Positions 31,668 through 43,696 of a DNA stretch of 64,000 nucleotides are shown here, one piece after another. Location of the stretch: the NCBI GenBank assembly GCA_021234155.1, contig JAJEKV010000010.1, forward strand, positions 6,860,871 to 6,924,870, read 5' to 3'. The translations under genes were made by a program, and so were the position numbers. The notes under the pieces are model-generated. The model was not told the origin of the DNA. It saw only the letters and a program-made list of their open reading frames with translations, and did not search any database. Numbering within the stretch: position 1 is the first letter of the stretch; every line of letters begins with the position of its first letter. The stretch is from Isoetes taiwanensis. Taxonomy: Eukaryota; Streptophyta; Lycopodiopsida; Isoetales; Isoetaceae.

Positions 31668-32660
31668 ATGGCTTCTACCTCCAAGAACTCAACACTCAAC
31701 TCAGCGCACCAATGGATCCAGCGCAATTCCGAAAATATCAAGTTCGTTTCTTCATCCGCACCAGCTCCCACATCCGGCATCACCTATAACCTCACGGTGA
31801 GTTCCGGGATTGTTTCATTTTTCCGCTTGCAGGAACTCCGGCTCCCAACAAGAACAAATTACAGCAATTTGTGGCTAACACGGTGTGAAGGCGAAGATGG
31901 ATATGCCTCCCAAGTCGATGGAAACCCTATACTCCTAAACCCTCAAACCATAGCCTCTGCCTTTTCTCTACCCAATCCGCCCAATGCCTTGTCTTACCTT
32001 GACATTGGTAAATATGATATTTCCAAATTCTGCTCTATTCCTTATAATGCTGCACAAACCAAGCTGTCCACCTTTCCAAAGCAACATGATGCCTTTACCA
32101 AGTTTCTTTGGAGGAAATTTTTGGGTTACTCCATGAAGAATACCTCTATTAACGATGTTTTCTACCATCTGTACTATATCCTCACCAACACCATCGAAAC
32201 AATCAATTGGACTCAACTCTGTCGGAGAGATTTCAACGAGGGACTTGGCAGGACTCAGAGAAAAAATCCTAACTCTTCCTCGGACTGCCCCACAGGGAGC
32301 CCACTTCCAGGCTTTCATTAATCATCAGACCCCACGCGCCATCATGCCCCCTTCTCCACCAAGCCAACATCCTGACCTTATTGATGCTTTGAAAGGTCTT
32401 CAACCAAACTCTCCTCCTTCTCAGCACCATCAATCTCGGCAGCCAACTCCAGACAGAAATATTTCACAACCCGCGAGTCTCCACCTCACAGTAAATTCCA
32501 ATTCTCTAAAAACCTATTCCTTCATTGATAACCAACCACCGGTTAACCTTGTGCAACAATTCCACTTTCGGACTCAACGGCCACCAGCCAAAAACAAACA
32601 GCGGCACAACAAAACTCCCATTGATCTCCCGAGTACTCACAAGGACACTCCAAAGCAATG
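31668..32660 (+). pseudogene. Plant transposon-associated ORF (PF20167-like), frameshifted
   Basis: ATG 31668 opens a frame to 32321; the protein continues in the next frame (32155-32661) as a Pro/Gln/His-rich tail. The N-terminal ~215 residues have a pattern like the putative plant transposon protein domain found beside plant gypsy elements: V-x-G-NPILLNPQTIASAFSLPN, IPYN, FTKFLWRKFLGYS and DVFYHLYYIL. I infer this from layout and spacing, not a search. The role of that domain is unknown, though gag-like functions have been suggested. A 1-nt shift near 32230 breaks it. Start choice rests on position after the A tract and good composition from the ATG. Confidence 0.45.
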
Positions 32661-34370
32661 ACCAAGGATCTATAAACAAGGGTGACGGATCAAAGCCATC
32701 CCATCCACCTCCTCACCGCCGGTGGATACCTACTGATGAAGCCGTCCTCGGTACCCTTGATGCCCTCCGTGACCATCACCCGGGACTTCATAGCAGCCAC
32801 CACCGGGCCGCGACCGAGTCCGTGGACCAACTCCAAGCAAGTCATCACTGCGAGACTGATTTGGGTATTTGTGGAGGGCGTAGAAGAAGCCTTGCACAAT
32901 CAATTCATGATCCATCGAGAAACCCTTCATCAATCCCAAAGAAATTGTCAAGGAACTCAAAGGAGTCCCTCAAACAAAAGCGACACCAAGTACAGCGATC
33001 TTGAGACACGCTACAACAATCTGTCGTCACTTAATAATGCTACTCGACCGAGAACGGACACGCCGTGCGACCAACTTGATACTTGAGTCCAAGGTCACGA
33101 CTTCAAAACCACCTTGCGAAATAAGGATGCTCACATCGCATCTCTCCAAGGCAAGTTAGACCAGCTCACGGCAACACCACATCGCTGCAGATGCTCTTGA
33201 AATAGGCACTCAAAAAACAGACTTGCAAGCCACTCAGAGCTTCAAGCTCCTCGATTCCCAACTTCTCCGGAGCAAGTCCGACACCTCACCGCGCAAAGTC
33301 CGCGGGCTACAGACCGGTCTCTCGAGCAACAAGATATCATTGCACGGATTACAAGATACGCTTTCCGATGGCTGAAAGGTGATTGCATGATCTCCGAGAA
33401 GAAAAAGCGGGAACAAACCTATCGACTTGCTTCTACTATTCCCCGGACTATCCGGGGCCCGCCCGGTTACCATGACTATGTGCAAGCAAGGAAAAACACT
33501 TTTCTTTTATTACGGCCGAAAACAAGGGTGATACCACAAGTCCCACGGTAGCTGATGTCGAGCGACAATGGCCCTTCATAATACGTCCATGAACGAGGCA
33601 CACTTTGTGCTCTCGTCAATTTTGATATCCTACGGGTTGCGGATCTCGACCATTTCGCCTCGGCACCATAGCCCCACGGCTTATGTCATGCCGCGACTTC
33701 TACGGCACATGTTACTTTCGGGCTCATCCGGATAAACGACCGAGAACTTTAAAGGAGATACCACAAATGCGGGTTCTTTTGACCAAGAAGAACAAGTACC
33801 TCCAAGACACAAAATTTACGCAAAACCATTTACCTCGTAATACATGCCTCTTCTCTGAGAAAGAAGTGGAGCTATGGCTAGCTGAACTTGGCACGCTCCT
33901 TCAGACACTATACAACTCGAACAAGAACTTGACCTTGCAGTTGTTCTTACAACATTATGCTTCCTTGCCTGATGCACTGCAGGCTGAAACAAGCGTCCTC
34001 CCGATGAGTGGGACCACGTACTGTGGATACAGACATGTACATTCCGGTGCATGGGAGGCGATTACCAAACGACTACGAGAAGATATTATTGGAATTCCAA
34101 GAACGGTCTGGGGATGGCCGGCACAACCCCCAAACAACCAGTACACTAGCAAGCTTTGGATGCCCACCTCTGATCAAGGTCAATTCCCGGCATGGAGACA
34201 AAATTCTGGACTCAAGTCAAAGAACATGCAGATTGGACACCCACGGCAATTCAAAGCAAAGACAAGCGTTGGGACCCGGCGCATCCAGACGCATAAAATG
34301 GCGTGAGGATGAAACTTTGGACAACACCAACAATCGGATATACATGCCCAATGCGTGTTAGGGAAGAAGG
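32661..34370 (+). pseudogene. Degenerate transposon remains
   Basis: Short frames in changing phases read on the plus strand. 33683-34306 (207 codons) has balanced composition with a Leu-rich helix (ELWLAELGTLLQTLYNS) but no known domain, and 32682-33086 reads charged, coiled-coil-like sequence. They continue the orientation of the preceding ORF and may be parts of the same decayed element. Confidence 0.3.
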
Positions 34371-35540
34371 CCCCGAGAATGCAATTTCTGGTCTTGTAAC
34401 CTTCCTTGCCAAGGCCAAAACTTCAGCTGATCCATCCAGTATTTGTGGCGGCGAATGCGTGCGGCACTCATGACCATACTCCGGTATGCGTAAACAAGTG
34501 CCGGATCCATTTTGCAACCCCAATGCAAATCTTTGGAAAGTTCGGGTTGGACCTTGTCTTATACATGGAGATCACAAATCTTCCATCGAGATCCACGCCA
34601 TTTGGAGAACATGATTTCAAGGCTTTCTCATAGGAGCGGTAGAATGTTTGGCATCCGGGACTCAAGCAAATCTGGAAAAGAGGCGAACAACACTCGGTGA
34701 ATACAATGGTGAGCCTCCCTCATCTCTATGTTCAAGATCGAAGAGGAACGAGGATTCCCACCCCCTAATTCATGCCCCCTTTTCTAGCCAATAAGTGTAG
34801 TTTGGTAGGGGGTGTTAGCCCAGTGCCCTGCGTGCATTACCACAGTCTATACTTGTCTTGCATGAGGGGCGAGGCCCCACCGCCACGGTGTCCAAGAAGA
34901 GGGATCTACAAAGCACGCAGCGGGTCAAAGCTCCTCCAAGAAGCGTAAGACCCAAAGGTAGGACCCACGGCGGGCCACTACTTGTCTGTTAGCACGGCCG
35001 CGGGGCGGCTTCATTCTGCTCGAGTGCCCAAGTAGTGGAGCACGTTGTCATGATGAGGATCAGATTCAGGCCGTAGGCCACTCAGGTGTTCCTATATATT
35101 GTAGCATTTTTGCTCCTTCAAAAAAAGAGGGTTCATAGTGTTCTTTGTGTCACTCTGAGAAAGGACATCTTTGGTGCCGGTTGTTGTGCGCTCTTTTGAG
35201 CCTTCATTGTACACTTGTTTTGATCAATGGATTGCCGTGTTCTCCACAAGTGTCTTGTGTGTTTCATTGTGTATTACAATTGCTGTTTTATCTGAGTTTT
35301 TCTTGTTCTTTCCTCTGTTAGCAAAAATCCCGCGTGACAAGAGTGTCTCAGGATTTGCCCTGCCGGACTTCAAGGATCTCACAGAGATCTGTCCCTCAGG
35401 CGATCCCGAGCCCGGACCCCAAACAGTATGACCAGATCGTTAGGAAGGAAGCTGAGCATCGGCTGTCACACCCAGATGAGTTCGCTCAATAGCCTGAAAA
35501 CCCGGTTGACGCCACTGTAGTCTACAATAACTTCTGCCTA
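34371..35540 (+). other. Possible LTR-like or promoter region upstream of the 35.6-kb gene
   Basis: TGTTAGCCCAGTG near 34817, a TATA box (CCTATATATTGTAG near 35092) and transcript-leader-like T-rich sequence precede the gene at 35575. This could be an LTR or a host promoter. No second LTR copy is present to decide. Confidence 0.3.
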
Positions 35541-35574
35541 ACGGTAGATATAATCTCTGAGGCTAACAAACACA

Positions 35575-36865
35575 GTGATGTGTATGGTCAGTACATTCAG
35601 AGCTTCATGGATAGAAACTGAAGCGCGTCCTTCTCCCTCGACTGGGAAGATTGTATTGAGTCTAAAGTCCTTTCTGAAGCTTTTTCCCAAAGGTGACCAT
35701 GATAAGGTTCGAAGGTCGTTCAAGAGATTGCCAGTCGACTTATGTGAGAAGGATGGGAAGGATAATTTATATCCAATTGACATCATGTTTGCTACTTACA
35801 TGATATATACGGTTCCACCAACAGATAGGAAAGAACCACAGGTGAAGGCTATTGCAGAACCTCAGTCACCTGTAGAGGAGGTATTTGATGCAGACAAAGA
35901 GCAGGAACTGGTGGAAAAGCTCGACGAGGACGAGGATGAAGACGTAGACGAGCATGAAGAGAACCTTGATAGATGGGGTGTCATGGAAGCCTTGCTCGTT
36001 AACATAGGAGGGAAGGACTATCTTCTTCTCCACGATATATCTTCCATTACTGGTTTGAGGGAAGATGAGGTCCTTGGACAGATCTATGCTTTCATTGTTG
36101 ATCTAGACGACTTCATTGACTTCGAGCCGGAAGTGCCTAAGGAGCTGAACGAAGTCTTAACCTATGATGGAACTTCAATAGCTCCTGAGATTGCTTTTGA
36201 TAGAGTTCTGGAGATGGCAGAAATGGGCTTGAAGGAAGTCTCAGAAGTGAAGTTCGAGGCGAGTTCATCAGAAGCTAAAGATAGTGCAAAACAAGTATCA
36301 AAGGGCGAATCAAGCTCCTCCAGGTCGTCGATCAACATTTCCACCAAAGGGGTTATTGCATCTGATGAAGTGGAGGTAAGCTACCATAAGTTTGCTTATT
36401 TTGTTAAGTGCCTAAGAATGATTGTGTATTGCGCATGAGATTTTTGTGGACGATTTTTGCGCCAGACATGACAGAGTTACCCTTGGCAGAGATGCAAGTA
36501 TCGCCCACTATATGGGCTACCTTTATAAGGGAGAGATCGTTGTGTTCCATTCCAAGTACAGCCCATATGGACCTGAGGAGGTTTTGAAACTCAAGGCCCT
36601 CTCGTTGATTGGTAGTCACATCCCATTATCTGCCAATTCTGATCGAGTAGTGGCTGTTAGGAGAGATATCGCCACACATGTTTTTGGTGGCTTTAGTATG
36701 TATTCTATGGCTGCCAATAGAGCTGCATTGGCCTTGTCCGGCGTGGATAAAGGCTACAATTTGACTGACTTGGGAAGAGAGGGAGCTCCAGATTCCTCGC
36801 CTTATGTACCTGTTGGATGCTGGTCTGCAGGAGTCCGACTTGGAAGAAGTCGAAGTTTCCGATGA
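35575..36865 (+). CDS. Unknown acidic-family protein, copy 2, with one short intron
   Basis: Exon 1 (35575-36375) ends at GAG|GTAAGC and exon 2 starts at 36440 after CATGAG. The 64-bp GT-AG intron joins the two frames in phase 0. The joint is supported by similarity to the copy at 711-2093, which reads through without an intron. The protein has a basic N-terminal part, a Glu/Asp-rich block (KLDEDEDEDVDEHEE), a DDFIDFEPEVPKE motif, a Ser-rich stretch, and a C-terminal region with GEIVVFHSKYSPYGPEE. The 3' end is uncertain: another frame gives an acidic end finishing SKKMKL. No known domain is recognised. The ATG at 35578 is the likeliest start in this frame, but coding similarity upstream is unclear. 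A palindrome array begins 130 bp downstream. Confidence 0.5.
36376..36439 (+). other. Inferred 64-bp intron
   Basis: GAG|GTAAGC donor and CATGAG| acceptor. Removing it joins both frames in phase 0 and matches the collinear paralogue on the minus strand at 0.7-2.1 kb. Confidence 0.55.
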
Positions 36866-36996
36866 CTTACATGTTTCTAAGAAAATGAAGTTGTAACCAT
36901 TGTTAATTAATGCAAAGACTTGTTTTAAATCTCTATTCATGTTATATCGAACATACACTTCAGTTTCAATTTGTTTTGTCTTACGCTTCTATTTTA

Positions 36997-37134
36997 CTCG
37001 CACCATGGCCACGGTGCGAAAACACTGTTGTCTGTGCTTACAACTAACTGCTATTCGCACCGTGGCCATGGTGCGAAAACAGTTCGTTTCTGTGGCTATC
37101 CTTTGCGGTGTTCGCACGGTAGCAACGGTACTCT
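36997..37134 (+). repeat. 24-bp palindrome array at 57-bp period
   Basis: Repeats start at 36997, 37054 and 37111 (the last degenerate). Each has half-site TTCGCACCGTGG and its reverse complement, with one central change in the first two (CATGG). The two 33-bp spacers are not similar to each other or to those of the other arrays. Confidence 0.85.
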
Positions 37135-37249
37135 TTATATAATTATCTTTGTTATCGATGTTGTCTGCTTTTGATATTTGTTCTAAGACATTACATTGCA
37201 TATTTATCAATCTTTTCCACTCATTTGTTGCATTACAGTTCAGAGACAA

Positions 37250-38640
37250 TGGCGCAGAATAGCGGTAATGCCGGATCTAACCATCCCAGCAACCAAACAA
37301 CAGAAAAGAGCAAGGCAGCGAGGGCAGCGCCACTAACTATGTCAGTGCTTCTAACAACCAGAACAGAGCTCAGTCTTCCGAGCTAGAAATCATTCATCAA
37401 GCAGGTCTGAACACTGTAGTTCAGAATGTTGCCAATATGCGGCAGAGGAGATTTTTAGAGACATACCTTCCGAGTGCAGTTTGGAAGCATGTCGATGTGA
37501 CATGGCCTGACTTTGGAAAAGAACCACGTAACGTACGTTTGGGCCTGGCCACCGATGGCATAAACCCATATGGTACACAATCGACTGCATGGTCTACATG
37601 GCCAATGATGCTAGTTAACTACAACATACCCCCATGGTTGTTGATGAAGGGTGAGCACATTATTATGACTTTATTGATACCTGGGAAGAAAAAACCAAGT
37701 AATTTAGATGTGTTCCTAAGAATAATTGTGGATGAGTTACTGCCTTTGTGGAACATAGGTATTCAGGTCTACGATGCACATAAAAACAACATTTTTAATC
37801 TCAGAGGTATACTATTGTGCACTATGTATGACTTTCCTGGATTTGCCGAGTGTTCTGGGTTTAAGACATCGGGGCACTTCCCTTGCATGATATGTCGGGA
37901 AAAGTTGCAGCACCATCACTCTAAGCATCTGAAGAAAGTAGTATACGAGGGTTTTAGGAAGTATTTGCCGCTCGCGCACCCCTTCAGAAAGCAGCGTGCA
38001 CAATTCGGTGGCACTGTAGACTATACAGAATCACCAAGCAGAATTACCATACGAGAATGGGGTGAGCGTTGGCATAAGAAGGAAGAGGGGGAAAATCCGC
38101 AAGCAAAAATCCGCAGGGGGGCACTTGCAGCTGAGGACGTCGTAGTCGACCTAGATAGTGAGGATGAGGAATTATACAGTGGTGGCGAGGAAGCCGCAGA
38201 GGAGGAAGGCTTTACTGCCAATATGAAAAGGAAGTCTGTTTTTTATAGACTACCATATTAGACCGACCTATTGATTCAATGCCTTTTAGACCCGATGCAT
38301 ATCTTCAAGAACGTGGGAAACTCTTTATAGAAGCATGTATTTGGTCAAAAAGATACAACAAATGTCAGGATGGACCTTAAGGTAAGTAATACAAAAAAAG
38401 AGGCACGGATCCGAGGTGAAGGGCAACCACTTCCTCTGTCAAAATGGGTTATTGCTAGGGCTGACCATCGAGCTATTTATGATGATTTAAGGGCCCTTAG
38501 AACACCAACTGGTTATATGCAATCATTGCGAACCTCATTCAAAAGTACTGGGGAGCTGACTGGTTTAAAGTCCCATGACTTGCATAAGTTCTTGCATGTA
38601 AGCAATTGGAGTCCACATATGCACTACTATTAATTGTAAC
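37250..38640 (+). pseudogene. CACTA (En/Spm) transposase tnp2 remnant
   Basis: The frame 37437-38261 contains RLGLATDGINPYG, WPMMLVNYNIPPWLLMKGE, LLIPGKKKPSNLDVFLR, DELLPLWNIGIQVYDAH and a SGFKTSGHFPCMIC segment: the tnp2-type CACTA transposase domain. The protein continues past a stop near 38261 as LDPMHIFKNVG-like text in another frame and a KKEARIRGEGQPLPLSKWVI segment (38370-38633). A candidate N-terminus begins at ATG 37250. tnp2 proteins bind element ends and catalyse excision. Frameshifts and stops make this copy inactive. CACTA terminal repeats were not found nearby. Confidence 0.85.
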
Positions 38641-38796
38641 CCATACTTATATTTGGTGTTTGGATCATGCAGTTCTTCATGCCCCTGACATTTAGGGGAG
38701 TTTCAGACAAGGGACCCTTGGAAGCAATAAGTGCCCTATCAAAGGTCATAAGGTTGTTACCCATGTTGATTTAGTGGTCCCCCGTCTATTTTATTT

Positions 38797-39440
38797 GTGG
38801 CTAAGTTTTTTTTTGGACCTCATAGGTGGATGTGTAAAAAATCTATACCGAAAGACGAAATTGAAGAGATGAAAGTGAAAATGGCAGAGGCATGTTGCTT
38901 GTTGGAGAAGGAGTTTCCTACGAGCTTTCTTGACAGTCAAATCCATCTTTTGATACATCTTATTGAGGAAGTGGAGCTCAGGGGAACTGTACATGCGAGA
39001 TGGATGTTTTTCTTGGAAAGGTTTATGAAGGTATTGAAGGATATGGTGCGTCAAAGAGCACGTCCTGAAGGTAGTATGGCAGAGGGGTGGCTTGCGAAAG
39101 AGTCACTTTTCTATATGACAGAATATATTTTCGCCGTACATCCAGATGCACCTCGCTTATGGAGTGATGAAGGGGGCGAGAAGATTGTGGGGGTAGTGGT
39201 AGAAGGCAATGGTATGCAGAAGTCATTTTCGCCTGATATTATCAATAAGGTTAATCAATTTCTTCTTTACAATTCGGCACCAATGGCAAAATGGATTGCT
39301 CATTATGAGAATGCAAAGGAAGAAATGGAAGAGGATAGGCATGAATGGAGACGACATAATAGACGAGCCCCGTACCCAGATGGATATGAACCCTTGCCGG
39401 ACAAGATGGAAAGGCAATGGGTACTATAGGCTATGGCCGA
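38797..39440 (+). pseudogene. CACTA element DUF4218 domain
   Basis: After a ~150-bp gap with broken frame, 38797-39429 reads SQIHLLIHLIEEVELRGTVHARWMF, FLERFMKVLKDMVRQRARPEGSMAEGW and SLFYMTEYIF. This is the DUF4218 region that follows tnp2 in CACTA transposases. Downstream translation to about 39640 has stops. It completes the CACTA remnant. Confidence 0.8.
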
Positions 39441-39639
39441 TGCATATTACAAGGGGGGGTATATTACAGCTACGGAATGGGCATATGTCATGAAAAAGGT
39501 ACTTGCATTGCAACAAATTATGTTGATGTCGAAATCGAGTATTTTCTTTTGATGTTATTGTATCATGGTGCTTTTGACAGTATATATCTTACTCCTCGAT
39601 ATGGTGGCATGGGACCCACTATCGTGTGAGCATTAGAGG

Positions 39640-40600
39640 TTTGGTGGAGTCTATTAACGCCTTTGTAAGCCCTTCCCAAATTTGGATTTTAGTTGGTACC
39701 CGAACCTGCAGGTATGGGCAAAAAGCCCCCACGAACCTTAACCGAACCTCAGCCCTGGAGTAACCGAACCTGTTAAATGTCATTATTACTTGTTGTTTTA
39801 CTCATTACGCCTAAATCCCTCCTCCCCCCACCTTCCCACCGAACTGAAGCTACAGGGAGTACTTCGAGCGGGACACCTCAAGAATACCTCAATTGGACGC
39901 CAAAGCTTTGAAGGGCAATTTAGTATTGATGTCAATCCTTGCCCAAATCCGAAGGAATTCTCTAGTTTTCCTTCGTATTTTGGCGAAGAATTGCATCAAT
40001 TTGGTCGTCGGACTGTGGAGCTCAGAAAGCGATCACGCGACTCTGAATTCGATCTACGGCAGAAGTAACTGTTTTGTTAATTTCGGGCAATGAATGAGTA
40101 ATTCTTTTTTGAATACAGAAACTGAAAGGCCAATTCCGGGTGGAGGTGCCCAAGAACTGCTTGCCCTACAAAAATCAATATAATCAGAAGGAACAGGTCG
40201 ATGAGAATGCTCTTCGAGCTTCTAGTGCAATGAATATTGATCTCCGGGCGCGTGGGGAACTGTATCCCATCGATCCGATCACCAGAAGACATCCTGAATT
40301 TCATTCTGCATCGGGGCTATTCATTTTGCATGTAAGGGTAATCAAGGTCTGCTTGGCTATTGCAAAAATATTTCAAGTCATTCTGATGTCCATTTGAGAA
40401 CAATGTACAATCAATTGTGTGGAGTGCATTGCAATATGGTAGCACACTATAATTACCTCCAACAGTGTAACTATTTCCCAACAGGTCTAAGAATACAGAT
40501 GAACTGCAAGCTTCCAATCAAAGGTTGCTTATGGAGGTGGAGTCACTTAAACAAGGATTGAAATGATGCTCTGAGGACAATGACAAACTGGAGAGGAAGT
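39640..40600 (+). other. Leader or upstream exons of the split ORF
   Basis: Coding-like pieces (39790-40068, 40140-40331) read in the same direction as the ORF at 40609. A possible intron (GTAAGG at 40332 to CAACAG at 40484) occurs, but the frames do not join cleanly. A coiled-coil-like stretch (ELQASNQRLLMEVESLKQ) follows at 40490-40560 and stops shortly before the main ORF. Confidence 0.35.
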
Positions 40601-40608
40601 TAAAAATA

Positions 40609-41330
40609 TTGAAAATGACACCACTGGGCATGAGGGAGAGGAAAAAAGAACTGAAGGCCCTAAATGTACTTGCCCCTAGTGGTGGGGGCTCTAGAAGAAG
40701 AATCCACGCTATTAAAAATTTGGTAGATCCTACTATGGCTGAAAAGAAGAAGAGAAAACCTTGTAATATGGCTAGTTTGTTGAAAAAGCTTGTAACTAAA
40801 GATGATGTTATAGATATATTGAAGCTTCCTGGAGCTAACCATTTAAGAAAAGCTGTTGTTGAACAGGTGCTTACTGAATTGGGAAAGAGTCAAAGTGCTG
40901 ATAGCATGCAAGAATTATGTGACAATGCGTGGGTATCAGTCGACAAGCTTACATTGCTCTCTTTAGAGATTTGCAGGATGGTATCAAGCAACAGGGTATT
41001 ACGAAGACCATACTACCAAGACTCAGTTATGTCAGAGCAAGCAGAACAAAGAGGAATGCAGAAGTACACGAACATTTGGGAAAGATGTACCAGATCACCA
41101 CATCCGTGCATTGGATCACTAATCACTGGGAAAAGTAAGAAGAAGGGTGGCTCCGGAAATGATCTATTTGTTCTTAATGAGAAGAATAATTGTTGGATGG
41201 ATCTCTCTAAAATGCTTCTTCTGTTAGTTCGCTTCTATGATATGAAAGTGGAAGAATGTGCAGGAAAACTCCAAATTGCTATAAAGTTGGATGAGATGGA
41301 ACTGATCAAAGGTGAAAAGTATGAGAGGGT
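40609..41330 (+). pseudogene. Unassigned transposase-like ORF, 5' part (split by the TIR element)
   Basis: 240 residues, basic at the start (RKKELKA, SRRR, EKKKRK), then an HLRKAVVEQ and a QELCDNAWVSVDKL stretch, ending IKLDEMELIKGEKYERV where the 15.5-kb element begins. The frame resumes in phase at 56859 beyond the element with GAGAGGGT duplicated, so this ORF was the insertion target. I do not recognise the family for certain. The combination with the downstream part resembles uncharacterised multicopy proteins of transposon type. The part inside the element begins with an immediate stop at 41332. Confidence 0.55.
41323..41330 (+). repeat. 8-bp target-site duplication, left
   Basis: GAGAGGGT directly precedes the left terminal repeat and is repeated at 56859-56866. 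Both copies are in the same codon phase of the interrupted ORF. Confidence 0.8.
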
Positions 41331-41355
41331 CTAAGTTAGATATTGGGGTACAAAA
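41331..41355 (+). repeat. Left terminal inverted repeat
   Basis: Twenty-five bases starting CTAAGTTAGATATTGGGG match, inverted, 56831-56855 without mismatch. Beyond this only short motifs are shared. Confidence 0.9.
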
Positions 41356-41623
41356 AAGCGCGAGAAGCGGAAGCGGAGAAAGCACGCTAAGCAGCGCCCG
41401 GACGCACCTTTTCGATTTCCGCGCGCCTTTTCGGCGAACAATGATTTTGATTGTCAGAGGTGTAATTATTCGCGCCCATTGTTACTAATTGAATTGTACA
41501 GGCCAATTTGCTCCTCGATTGCACTTCGATTCCGGCATTTTACAAATTGAATCATCCTCCTGAAGGCGCTTGCTCCGACCTCTTTGTTTCTTGCTGCTTT
41601 TTTTTAAAGCATCTTCTTTTCTC

Positions 41624-42181
41624 ATGGCTGGTGAAGGAATCATCCCACAGTAAAAGCTGAAATGGCTGGCGGAAAATGTTACTACAAATGACTGGAACAA
41701 TGTTTGGTCTGAGCCAATGGTTTCAGGCAAAATCAAAATCTACTTTGTTCGCCCTTATTTGAAGCAGAAATTGGATGGCTTGATCGATTTCTTGTATGGA
41801 GATGGAGGTGTCCCGAATAATGAATTGAGGAAGCTAGTAGCATTATCATTTGCATGGGAAAACTGTAGTCGGGCAGAGCATAACCCTGAGGCTCATAGGG
41901 TTGATTGGGATGCTTACAAGAAACAGGTTAATGTTTGGTCCAGGAGAAAAAGGGATGACATTGATGTTAAAAAAGAAGATGTTAAAAGGATCAAAACTAC
42001 AGTTAAAAGTACACACAGTAGCTTCAAAGTGCATCAACACCTCAACTTGAATTTAAGGGGAAAGCGGGTCGGTCTTCCGAGTTTTTCTGTTTCCAATTTA
42101 AGTTTCAACATTTCTTTGATTGAAGAGGAGGTTAGTAAGTTGGAAACAGATTTAGACAAGCTGTATAACCGATCACGGTAA
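41624..42181 (+). pseudogene. Unknown ORF in TIR element, one in-frame stop
   Basis: ATG 41624 reads MAGEGIIPQ, hits TAA at 41651-41653, and continues in frame to 42181. It has a tryptophan-rich start (WLAENVTTNDWNNVW), a KIKIYFVRPYLKQKLD stretch, a basic middle (WSRRKRDDIDVKKEDVKR) and a Leu/Glu helix at the end. Coiled-coil-like sequence continues in other frames to about 42340 (KNSLAREERMIELG). No known domain. It lies about 0.3 kb inside the left end of the element, transcribed inward. It could be a second element-encoded protein. Confidence 0.4.
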
Positions 42182-42349
42182 AAATAATTGGTACCATTGA
42201 GGTAGATAAGAACTCTTTAGCAAGGGAAGAGAGGATGATTGAGCTTGGAAGGAACGAGATAGCAAGAATGGAGAATGAGTTATGCGCTTTGAATGCCAAA
42301 GCGCAAGAATGATGGAGACCTGAAGCGATTGAAGAGTTAAAGGCAAAAA

Positions 42350-43080
42350 TAAGTGGTGAAATATATTTTGGCTCTAAACTATAGGCTTGCCTTGAAAGGT
42401 TAGTGTTGAAGCATTACGGAGAAGGAAAAGAAGGAAAGATTAAAAAACTTCACTTTGGAATTGAGATTACACGAAAGCGGGGAAATATTTAGAAGCTGGT
42501 AGACAATTGATGGACTCGGATATATCAAAAATGTCTATCATAACTATGAAAAGCAAAGGTTGCCTGGTTTCATGGAAGATGCATGTCTTTGCATGTGGAT
42601 TGGTCTTCAATCAAAATATAAATTGAGTATGGCATTACCATGTGAACATGTCTATCATTTGGCATGCTTGCATGCTTTTGTATGAAAAGAAGACATGCTT
42701 GGTGTTTTGAAGGAAGTTCCCGGGAAGTTTTGTGGAACTTGGTCTAGAGGTTGCGGTGAAGAAGACTTGCGGTTCAGGCAGGCAAGGCATTTGAGGTAGG
42801 CACTAGTAGTGCATTTGCTTCACCGATAAGTTTTCCAGTCTTGTTACACCTGTGACTTCACTGTGGCTTCACACCTTTATTATTTAATAAAGCACTGTGG
42901 CTGTTGCTTCACCTACGAGTCACCAAAAATGTTGTATCTATCGCATCGACTCAAGTGTCACCAAGTCCAATGAAGGAAAGTCAGAGAAGCTTTGCGAGAA
43001 GGTAAGACTTTGATATTTCTTATTTGTGTTTTAACTAACTTAATCTCATTTAAATTAGCAAAGTTCTGTAATTCAGCTTA
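42350..43080. other. Non-coding spacer in TIR element
   Basis: Only short frames, with stops in all phases. T-rich sequence ending in TGTAATTCAG near 43075 could be a splice acceptor for the following AT-hook ORF. Confidence 0.35.
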
Positions 43081-43084
43081 GTAA

Positions 43085-43512
43085 GGGGCCAGCAAAAAAA
43101 AAGGATAAAACGTTCACGTGTTGTTGAGAGCAGTTCAGAAGAATATTATGAACAACCTGTGCAAAAGGTTCCTGCAATTGGCATAAAGACCAGGTTGAGG
43201 AGTGCAACTGCAGGAGAAAGTTCTACTGCTGCGCATGTAGATGTTCACGTAAGCAGTGAAGAAGAACAAGCAAATGAAGATGATGTTGCTGCGGATTCTT
43301 TGAAGATCTTTGTTGAGAAAGGTAAGGATAAGGGTGAGGCAGCAGTTGAAATGGAGGTAGCAACAACAAAGAACAAAAAGAAGATTGGGAGACCCTCAAA
43401 GAAGCTGCCACCTCAAGCACCAAAGCAAATAGGTGATCAAGTTGATATTATTTTGAAAATGTTAAATGGTAGTTCAGGTTCTGTTTCTCAGTATATCAAG
43501 TCATTGAGTTAG
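43085..43512 (+). CDS. Small AT-hook-like acidic ORF
   Basis: The frame is open from about 43085, after an AG, to 43512. It begins basic (AKKKRIKRS), then has an acidic Glu/Ser section (SSSEEYYEQ, VHVSSEEEQANEDD). Near the C-terminus KNKKKIGRPSKKLPP carries the GRP core of an AT-hook, which binds the minor groove of AT-rich DNA. No start codon is obvious, so it may be an exon. As cargo or as an accessory protein of the element it could bind DNA; that is inference. Confidence 0.45.
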
Positions 43513-43696
43513 TTTCAGAACATAACATATTGTGGTGTATGTGAAATACTGTTTTACTTGTTTTATGTTGTTTGAGAACATTGTTTGAATGTAATTTGGT
43601 TTTCTTTAATTAATCACTGTTTTCTTTAATTCTGTTTTCTGTTTTAATATTGTAATTTCTGTAATTCTTTAATTGTTGTCATAAGATTCTTTTCTT

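Noticed and set aside
34817-35290. Defined LTR
   Set aside because: It starts with TG and has a TATA box, but no second copy, primer site or target duplication was found, so only a tentative regulatory note is given.
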